Assembly: GCF_017313765.1 (NCBI RefSeq)
Contig: NZ_JAFLNC010000001.1
Span: 744,001-808,000, forward strand
Reading direction: 5' to 3'
Source: Sneathiella sedimenti
GTDB taxonomy: Bacteria; Pseudomonadota; Alphaproteobacteria; Sneathiellales; Sneathiellaceae
Length of the DNA: 64,000 bases
Positions 57,785 through 64,000 of the stretch are shown here, piece by piece; position 1 is the stretch's first letter, and every line of letters starts with the position of its first letter. The notes below the pieces were generated by a model that did not search any database, was not told where the DNA came from, and was given only the letters and a program-made list of their open reading frames with translations. A program made the translations under genes and the position numbers.

Positions 57785-59905
57785 ATGAAGAAGGCATCCA
57801 AGGGATCAGGCAGGCGTTCGTCCGCCACCGCGGCGAGATCGAAGGCGTATCCCCAGCGCCCAAAACCTGCGGGAAAAAGAAAAAGCGCGAAGGCGTCCGC
57901 GGGACGCAGCCCGAAAAAGGCAGCGCCCAGACGCGGACGCAAAACACCGCAGAAATCCGGCCTGTGGGGACCGCTGATTAACTGGGGCGGGGCGCTGTTT
58001 CTGTGGGGCCTTCTGATCGGTGGCATCTTTATTGGCTACTTTGCCTATACGCTACCTGATATCTCGGGTATCGGCGACATCGACAAGCGCCCCTCCATGG
58101 TGCTGCAAACCAAGGACGGCATCCGCTACTCGACCTATGGCGATCTCTATGGCGACATGCTTCCCATCGAGGCAATCCCAGAAAATATGAAACAGGCGGT
58201 CCTGGCAACCGAGGACAGCCACTTCTATAACCATTTCGGCCTCAACCCGGTCAGCCTGGTCCGCGCCGCCTGGCGCAATTATGAGGCCGGCCGCGTCGTG
58301 CAGGGCGGCAGTACCATCACCCAGCAGCTTGCAAAGAACCTGTTTCTGACGCCGGAGCGCACGTTGGGCCGGAAAATCCGTGAAACCCTGCTCGCCTTCT
58401 GGCTGGAGGCAGAATATACAAAAGATGAAATTCTCGCCCTCTATTTGAACCGGGTTTATTTTGGCTCCGGCACCTATGGCATTGATGCGGCATCAAAAAA
58501 ATACTTCTCCCATCCGGCAACAGAGCTGACGACAGCGGAAGCCGCGATGCTGGCGGGCCTACTGAAGGCACCAACCTATTACGCCCCGACCCGCAACCTG
58601 CAACGGGCGCAGGACCGGGCCAGCGTTGTCCTCGCCCGTATGGTGGAGGAGGATTATCTCACCCCTGCGGAAGCCGACAAACTCCGCGCCAGTCCTGCGG
58701 TCCTGATCAATGCCAGCCAGGATTTCCGCAATGTCCGGTATTTCTCGGACTGGGTGGTAAGCGAAGTACAGGCCTATATCGGACGCACGGAAAAGGATCT
58801 GGTTATCACGACGACACTGGATCTAGCCATGCAGGGCGACGCCGAACGGGCGATCGAGGCACGGCTTAAATCCGAGGGCACGAAAATGGACGTAAGCCAG
58901 GGCGCGTTTGTCGCCATGTCTCCGGACGGCGCCGTGCGCGCGATGGTCGGCGGCCGGTCCTATGCGGAATCCGTCTATAACCGGGCGACGGTCGCCCGGC
59001 GGCAGCCCGGATCCGTCTTCAAGACTATTGTCTATGCAGCCGCGTTCGAGAATGGCCTTTCTCCGGATGACATTTTTAACGATGGCCCGATCAATATCGA
59101 CGGCTGGACCCCGCAAAACTACACCAAGCTCTATAATGGCGAGATGAGCCTGCGGGAAGCCTATGCCCGCTCCATCAATACAGTCGCGGTCCGGGTGACA
59201 GAACGGGTCGGTCGCGACAAGGTCGCCGATATGGCGAAAAACCTGGGTCTTACCGGCCATTACCCGCTGCATCCGTCCATCTCGCTTGGCACCAATGAGG
59301 TGTCACTTCTTGAAATGACCGCCGCCAATGCCGTCATTGCCAATGGCGGGATGGCCGTGTTGCCATACGGTGTTCTTGAAATCCGCGAAAAGGACGGGCC
59401 CGTTCTGTATTCGCGGCAGACCTCCGGTCAGGGACGGGTTATCAGCGCCGCCACCATTAATAAAATGCAGGATGTCATGACCGCCACTATCCAGTGGGGC
59501 ACCGGTAAGGCCGCCAATCCGGGCTTTGCCGCAGCGGGCAAGACCGGCACGACGCAGGACTACCGCGATGCCTGGTTTATCGGCTTTACGCCGGATCTTG
59601 TTGCCGGTGTCTGGTTCGGCAATGACGACGGGTCCGCCACCAAGCGGGTGAATGGAAGCAATTTGCCTGCCATTACCTGGAAGGACTTTATCACCCATTC
59701 TGAGACATCCCACGCGGTTGCCTTCAACAGGGTCGAGGAGGAAAGTTCCGCAGGCAGCCTTTGGGACAAGATCGTCCGCGCCTTTTCGAGCAAGAACGCC
59801 CCCGCCGAAAGTGGCAGCAGCGCACCCGGCAGCGAGGCCACGCCAAAGAGCTCGACGCAGAAAAACTCCTACGACTATATGGACAAGCAGCGACAGCAAC
59901 CGTAG
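57785..59905 (+). CDS. Class A penicillin-binding protein (PBP1A/1C-like)
   Basis: 706 residues. A basic, Ala/Lys/Arg-rich cytosolic N-terminus of about 58 residues, one span at about 62-85, a glycosyltransferase domain with ATEDSHFYNHFG and GGSTITQQLAKNL, and a transpeptidase domain with PGSVFKTIVY (catalytic serine), YARSINTVAV and AGKTGTTQDYRDAWF. It polymerises and cross-links peptidoglycan. The N-terminal tail is longer than in E. coli PBPs. Ends 4 bases from the opposite MFS gene. Confidence 0.94.
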   Translation: MKKASKGSGRRSSATAARSKAYPQRPKPAGKRKSAKASAGRSPKKAAPRRGRKTPQKSGLWGPLINWGGALFLWGLLIGGIFIGYFAYTLPDISGIGDIDKRPSMVLQTKDGIRYSTYGDLYGDMLPIEAIPENMKQAVLATEDSHFYNHFGLNPVSLVRAAWRNYEAGRVVQGGSTITQQLAKNLFLTPERTLGRKIRETLLAFWLEAEYTKDEILALYLNRVYFGSGTYGIDAASKKYFSHPATELTTAEAAMLAGLLKAPTYYAPTRNLQRAQDRASVVLARMVEEDYLTPAEADKLRASPAVLINASQDFRNVRYFSDWVVSEVQAYIGRTEKDLVITTTLDLAMQGDAERAIEARLKSEGTKMDVSQGAFVAMSPDGAVRAMVGGRSYAESVYNRATVARRQPGSVFKTIVYAAAFENGLSPDDIFNDGPINIDGWTPQNYTKLYNGEMSLREAYARSINTVAVRVTERVGRDKVADMAKNLGLTGHYPLHPSISLGTNEVSLLEMTAANAVIANGGMAVLPYGVLEIREKDGPVLYSRQTSGQGRVISAATINKMQDVMTATIQWGTGKAANPGFAAAGKTGTTQDYRDAWFIGFTPDLVAGVWFGNDDGSATKRVNGSNLPAITWKDFITHSETSHAVAFNRVEEESSAGSLWDKIVRAFSSKNAPAESGSSAPGSEATPKSSTQKNSYDYMDKQRQQP

Positions 59906-59909
59906 GCGG

Positions 59910-61121
59910 TCAATCCTCTTTCCAGCCCTCTGTCGGCGCGTTATGGGCTGTCAGGCGGAAAATAGCGGCGGAACTTAACCCCATCAGGCCGATGGCATAG
60001 ACCATCGAGAATTGGGTCTGGTCATAGAAATAGGCGATCAGGAAGCCCAGTAAGGCGGCGAAGCCGAGCATCAAAAATCCCATCAGGGCCGAGGCAGACC
60101 CGGCCTTATCGGGAAATGGCGCCATGGCGCCTGCCTGTGACTGTGGCAGGACAACACCCATGCCGACGGTATAGACAATCATCGGGACAATGATCGCCGT
60201 CAGTGTATTGAACCCCGCCAAGGCCGCCACCACCATGCTGCCACCGCCAAGGGCACAGATTATCGTACCGATCCCCACAGAGAAGGACAGCCCCTTCGCA
60301 CGGGTCATTTTCGGGCCCAGCAGGGTTCCGCTCATATACCCCAGAACGACAATCCCGAAGAAATAGCCGAAATTATCTGCGCGCACGCCCAACACGTCGA
60401 TCAGAACGAGGGGGGAGCCGGATATAAAGGAGAAAAGACCGCCGAAACAAAGACCCCCCGTGAGCGCATAGCCCAAAAATTCGCGATGCCGGATCAGGTC
60501 CAGATAATTGCGGGCGATATGGCTCGGCCGCAGGGCGTTCAGGTTTTTCACGGCGAGGGATTCATCAACAAACAGCACTGTCACCATGCCAACAATGAAA
60601 GAGGCAAGCCCGAGAACAAAAAACACCGACTGCCAGCCGTAGAAAGCGGCGATATAGCCCCCCAGTACCGGTGCGATAGCAGGCGCGAGCCCCATAATTG
60701 TCCCCATGCGGGAAAGCTGCTGTGCCGCCTGTTCGCGCGCGAAGAGATCACGGACCATGGCGCGTGGCACGACAATGGCCGCACAAACGCCGAGCGCCTG
60801 AATAAACCGCAGGATCACCAGCTGGTCGATCTGGACCGCAAAAAGGCAGGCAACACTTGCCACAACATAAATGAACAACCCGCCGACGATGATCGATTTG
60901 CGCCCGTACCGGTCGGTCAGCGGTCCGTATATCAGCTGGCAGCCGCCAATTCCGAACGTAAAAATACTGAGGGTGAGCTGCACTTCCGCCGCACTCGCAC
61001 TAAAAAATGCCGCAAGCTGCGGGAAGGTCGGCAGATACATGTCGGTTGATAGGGGACCGAGCGCCACGGCGGCAGCGAGATACAGGGTAAACGGGATAGA
61101 GGAGGGGGCTAGTCGTTTCAT
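59910..61121 (-). CDS. Bcr/CflA-type multidrug efflux MFS transporter
   Basis: 403 residues from the ATG at 61121 with AGAAGG six bases upstream; an earlier in-frame codon lies inside the neighbouring gene. Twelve spans; LGPLSTDMYLPTFPQLAAFF, GCQLIYGPLTDRYGRKSIIVG (motif A) and FIQALGVCAAIVVPRAMVRDLF are typical of the Bcr/CflA drug:proton antiporter branch. Substrate unknown. Follows the metallopeptidase gene by 28 bases. Confidence 0.9.
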   Translation of the reverse strand: MKRLAPSSIPFTLYLAAAVALGPLSTDMYLPTFPQLAAFFSASAAEVQLTLSIFTFGIGGCQLIYGPLTDRYGRKSIIVGGLFIYVVASVACLFAVQIDQLVILRFIQALGVCAAIVVPRAMVRDLFAREQAAQQLSRMGTIMGLAPAIAPVLGGYIAAFYGWQSVFFVLGLASFIVGMVTVLFVDESLAVKNLNALRPSHIARNYLDLIRHREFLGYALTGGLCFGGLFSFISGSPLVLIDVLGVRADNFGYFFGIVVLGYMSGTLLGPKMTRAKGLSFSVGIGTIICALGGGSMVVAALAGFNTLTAIIVPMIVYTVGMGVVLPQSQAGAMAPFPDKAGSASALMGFLMLGFAALLGFLIAYFYDQTQFSMVYAIGLMGLSSAAIFRLTAHNAPTEGWKED

Positions 61122-61149
61122 GGGCGGCCTTCTTAAGAGATCGCCAAAG

Positions 61150-61902
61150 TCATACCGTCTCCGCTCTTTCAACGCCATACTTATGTAGATCGGCACCATT
61201 TCTTTTCAGCCATGTCTTGGCCGGTTCAACGGCGGGGTGCATTTCATCGACCAATGCCCAAAAGGCGGCGGAATGGTTCATATGACGCAAATGTGCCACT
61301 TCATGGGCGACGATATAGCGCATTACCTCCTCCGGCATCAGCAGTAAGCGCCAGGAAAAGTTAAGCCGTCCGGTCGAGGAACAGCTTCCCCAGCGCGAAA
61401 CCTGGTCGCGCAGGGTAATACCGCTGTAACTGACATCGATTTTCTCGGCATATTGCGCGGCCCACACACTGATTTCCGTCTTGGCCATCCTGCGGGTCCA
61501 GTCTTTCACCCGGCGCGGCAAATGTTCTTCCCTGCCGGCGACATAGATATGCCCGTCCTCGGCCCACACGAACCCGCGCTGTTCGGGGACGTGGGTAATC
61601 CGGTGCGGCCGTCCCAACAGGGGCAGTATGGCGCCTGCACGAAACGGAATGCTTGCCGGTATCTTATTGATATTACTGGAAATCCAGTCAATTTCCTGAC
61701 GCAGAAAGGCAAGCCCCGCCGTGAGGGATGCGCGCTTGGGCAGGAGAAGGACAACGCCGTGCCGTGGATCAATTCGAAGCTTTATTCGCGCCGCGCGGGG
61801 AGAGCGTTTTACCGCGATCGGAATTTTACGGCCGTCCGAGACAAAATGTGGTGATTCCCCTGTCACCAGTTCCAGACTTCGGCGGTCAGCCGACATCTTC
61901 AT
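61150..61902 (-). CDS. SprT/YgjP-like zinc metallopeptidase domain protein
   Basis: About 250 residues; the start is uncertain between ATG codons at 61902 and 61896, both overlapping the end of the ycgN-like gene. The C-terminal half carries [18 protein letters not shown], an HExxH zinc motif with a third histidine ligand, and the [21 protein letters not shown] segment of the YgjP (DUF45, M48-like) family. The physiological substrate of this family is not known. Confidence 0.88.
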   Translation of the reverse strand: MKMSADRRSLELVTGESPHFVSDGRKIPIAVKRSPRAARIKLRIDPRHGVVLLLPKRASLTAGLAFLRQEIDWISSNINKIPASIPFRAGAILPLLGRPHRITHVPEQRGFVWAEDGHIYVAGREEHLPRRVKDWTRRMAKTEISVWAAQYAEKIDVSYSGITLRDQVSRWGSCSSTGRLNFSWRLLLMPEEVMRYIVAHEVAHLRHMNHSAAFWALVDEMHPAVEPAKTWLKRNGADLHKYGVERAETV

Positions 61903-62335
61903 CCGGCCAGTCGACGATATGATCCTCCAGATCGCCCGCACGTCGTTCCGATACCACACGCCCACGGACCGAGATGCCTGCCTGATGAACTGTCTCAGGA
62001 TCTTTTGAAATGAGTGGATGCCACCAGGGCAGCGGCTTTCCTTCCGACAACAGGCGATAGGCGCAGGTTCGCGGCATCCAGCGCAGGGTCGGGATAATAT
62101 CCGGTGTCAGGGTAATACAATCCGGCACCAGACGGGAGCGCTCCGGATAACGGGTGCACTGGCAGGTTCCAAGATCGAGCAGGCGGCAGACGACCTCTGT
62201 ATAGGCGAGTTCAAGCGTGTCTTCGTCTTCCAGCTTGAGCAGGCAGCATTTGCCGCAGCCGTCACAGAGGGATTCCCACTGTTCCGCCGACATGTCTTCA
62301 AGCGCGACAGTCTCCCAGAATGGTTTTTCCTTCAC
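61886..62335 (-). CDS. YcgN-type cysteine-cluster protein (UPF0260)
   Basis: 149 residues, apparent GTG start. [20 protein letters not shown] and [16 protein letters not shown] make up the eight-cysteine zinc/iron-chelating cluster of the YkgJ/YcgN family, followed by [26 protein letters not shown]. Function is unknown; a metal-binding or Fe-S role is presumed. Lies 6 bases after the PHA depolymerase gene and overlaps the metallopeptidase gene. Confidence 0.9.
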   Translation of the reverse strand: MKEKPFWETVALEDMSAEQWESLCDGCGKCCLLKLEDEDTLELAYTEVVCRLLDLGTCQCTRYPERSRLVPDCITLTPDIIPTLRWMPRTCAYRLLSEGKPLPWWHPLISKDPETVHQAGISVRGRVVSERRAGDLEDHIVDWPDEDVG

Positions 62336-62341
62336 CCCACA

Positions 62342-63955
62342 TCAGGCCTTTTTTGTTGGTTGCCGCCGCGCCCGTGTAGCGGGCTTGGCTTTCTTCTGTG
62401 TTTTCTGTGCGGCGGGCGCCGATTTTGCCGTTGCGGCCCTTGCCGGCGTCGATTTCGTCGGAGTTGCCTTGGCCGGTGCCGCTTTTACGGGTGCCTTTTT
62501 CGCCGGAGCTTTGGCCGGAGCCGCTTTTACCGGAGCTGCTTCAGTCACCGTTGTCTTCGCCTCCGGCTGTTTACCGGTCGATGTCTCGGGGGAGGCCGTC
62601 TTCTTCGCAGCAGGCTTTATCTCAGGAGCTTTTTCCACAACTGCCTTTGCCTCAGCGGGCTTTGCCGGTGCAGGCTTTGCGGGTGCATTTTTGGTCTCAT
62701 TGCTGGGAACCAGAGCCAACCGAACGCGGTTGTGCGGCTCGTGATTAAGGATGAAATCGCTGATACGCGGCGCAATTGTGCTTCTGAACTTGCTGCCATT
62801 GAAGACACCGTAATGGCCGACACCCTTTTGCTCATAATGGGTTTTCATGCTGTCAGGCAGGCCTGTGCAAATATCATGGGCGGCAACAGTCTGGCCGATA
62901 CCGGAAATATCGTCAAGTTCCCCTTCCACCGTCATCAGCGCGGTTTTCTTTATCAGGTCCGTCCGGACTAGCCGGTCACCACGGTACATCATCTCACCCT
63001 TGGCGAGCGCCTGTTTCTGGAACACCGTCTCGATCGTCTGCAGGTAATATTCCGCCGTCAGGTCCATCACCGCATTATACTCGGCGTAAAAGGCGCGATG
63101 TCTATCCGCGCTGTCGCCGTCGCCCTCAACCAGATGGTCGAACTGCTTGATATGGGCCTCCATATGGCGGCCGAAATTCATGCTGACAAAACCGCTGAGT
63201 TGCAAAAAGCCCGGATAAACCCGGCGGAATGCACCGGGATAGCCAAGCGGGACATGGCTGATCACTGTATGCTCGAACCACTCGATGGAATGGTTCATGG
63301 CAAGCTTGCATGGTTCCGTCGGGTGACGGCGGGTATCGATTGGGCTACCCATCAGGGTAACGGAGAGTGGCACATTCGGGTTATTATCCTCCGACATCAA
63401 GGCGACGGCGGCCAGAACCGGCACCCCAGGCTGGCAAACCGCCATCACATGAGTGTCCGGACCCAGAATTTCGAGATAATCGATGATATAGTCGATATAG
63501 TCATCCAGATCGAACCGTCCCTCAAACACGGGCACGTTCGCCGCATCCCGCCAGTCGGTGATATAGACATCGTGATTGGGCATCATCGTCTCGACCGTGC
63601 CGCGCAACAAGGTCGCGAAATGGCCGGACATGGGCGCCACGATCAACAGCTTGGGGTCTTTGCGTGTCGTATCCCGCTTGAAATGCTTGAGCTGGCAGAA
63701 GGTTTTGCGGTGAACAATCTCTTCTGTCACCGCCACCGTCCGCATATCAATGTTCGTGGAGGTCAAACCAAAGGCCGGTTTGCCGTGATACTGCGTCGTT
63801 TCGGAAAACAGGTCCAGGCCTGCGGCCAAGGTCTGCGCTTGGGGCGTGTCAGAAACCGGGTTGAACGGACTCTTCAAAAGTTGAGAGTAAATTTGTGCGG
63901 CCATACGGACTGGTGAAAGCGCCAATTTTTGCATTTCATTGAACTGGTAAAGCAC
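62342..63955 (-). CDS. phaZ: Intracellular PHA depolymerase with Ala/Lys/Pro-rich tail
   Basis: 537 residues from the GTG at 63955, chosen because GGAGAG stands six bases upstream and the product then starts (M)LYQFNEMQK like the family; an ATG ten codons earlier lacks a ribosome site. Alpha/beta hydrolase of the intracellular PHB depolymerase family, with a cysteine nucleophile in VCQPGVP (Cys174) and a histidine in KGVGHYG. It cuts stored polyhydroxybutyrate. Residues about 423-537 are a basic, low-complexity tail of APAK, AAPVKA and TKK-type units not part of the enzyme. The tail resembles DNA-binding AKP tails of PhaF-like and histone H1-like proteins. Confidence 0.9.
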   Translation of the reverse strand: MLYQFNEMQKLALSPVRMAAQIYSQLLKSPFNPVSDTPQAQTLAAGLDLFSETTQYHGKPAFGLTSTNIDMRTVAVTEEIVHRKTFCQLKHFKRDTTRKDPKLLIVAPMSGHFATLLRGTVETMMPNHDVYITDWRDAANVPVFEGRFDLDDYIDYIIDYLEILGPDTHVMAVCQPGVPVLAAVALMSEDNNPNVPLSVTLMGSPIDTRRHPTEPCKLAMNHSIEWFEHTVISHVPLGYPGAFRRVYPGFLQLSGFVSMNFGRHMEAHIKQFDHLVEGDGDSADRHRAFYAEYNAVMDLTAEYYLQTIETVFQKQALAKGEMMYRGDRLVRTDLIKKTALMTVEGELDDISGIGQTVAAHDICTGLPDSMKTHYEQKGVGHYGVFNGSKFRSTIAPRISDFILNHEPHNRVRLALVPSNETKNAPAKPAPAKPAEAKAVVEKAPEIKPAAKKTASPETSTGKQPEAKTTVTEAAPVKAAPAKAPAKKAPVKAAPAKATPTKSTPARAATAKSAPAAQKTQKKAKPATRARRQPTKKA

Positions 63956-64000
63956 GTCGTACTCTCCTACATTAACAGACGTCATGATATTGAAGTCTGC

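Noticed and set aside
62342-62700. Repeats in the phaZ tail as a mobile or CRISPR-like repeat
   Set aside because: They are in-frame codons for Ala/Lys/Pro units of varying length, without spacers.

Overview
The window reads as chromosomal DNA from an alphaproteobacterium, probably outside the classical Rhizobiales and Caulobacterales; I cannot name the genus. The evidence is the hprK/rapZ/EIIA-Man/HPr block beside a ChvG/ChvI two-component system and pckA, AddAB instead of RecBCD, an AmgK/MurU cell-wall recycling pair, and the order coaBC - ubiB - ubiE - mutM - enoyl-CoA hydratase - rpsT - dnaA that is common near the replication origin in this class. I see no tRNA, rRNA, insertion sequence, prophage or CRISPR array.

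Positions 1-13 kb hold an exopolysaccharide locus, nearly all on the minus strand. WcaJ-type priming transferase starts the lipid-linked unit. GumC/Wzz-type co-polymerase and a CpsD-type tyrosine kinase control chain length. An exosortase fused to an EpsI domain, a pyruvyltransferase, a Wzx-type flippase, a hexapeptide acetyltransferase, an Fe-S FrhB-like protein, an O-antigen-ligase-like polymerase and a family 2 glycosyltransferase (cut by the window edge) follow with short gaps or overlaps. This part looks more AT-rich than the rest.

From 13 to 18 kb there is a mixed set: VanZ-like protein, lipoprotein, tRNA-dihydrouridine synthase, AMP nucleosidase, hydrolase and thioredoxin. From 18 to 28.7 kb one tightly packed minus-strand operon encodes a PAS histidine kinase, TsaE, AmgK, MurU, AddB and AddA, most joined by ATGA-type overlaps. 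AhcY follows with its own promoter and terminator.

From 30.3 to 37.6 kb lies a regulatory block: HPr, EIIA-Man, RapZ, a short HprK, ChvG and ChvI on the minus strand, then a HugZ-type protein and pckA on the plus strand. From 37.6 to 46.6 kb come an orphan LivH permease, a lipoprotein, an AEC transporter, a cysteine/coenzyme A operon (coaBC-dut-rrf2-cysK-moeB) and ubiE-ubiB.

From 46.6 kb the coding strand switches to plus for mutM, enoyl-CoA hydratase, rpsT, a rhodanese-domain gene, dnaA, an MFS transporter, dnaN, recF, gyrB and a class A PBP. The 476-base gap between rpsT and the rhodanese gene has a perfect DnaA box beside an AT-rich stretch and is the best origin candidate here. The end of the window (minus strand) has a Bcr/CflA-type MFS exporter, a SprT/YgjP-like metallopeptidase, a YcgN-type cysteine-cluster protein and a PHA depolymerase with a long Ala/Lys/Pro tail.

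The most promising leads are the AKP-tailed PHA depolymerase, the Fe-S FrhB-like protein coupled to the polysaccharide polymerase, the CymR-like Rrf2/CysK/CoaBC operon, the rhodanese-dnaA overlap and the origin candidate. I did not find a clearly new defence or mobile system.
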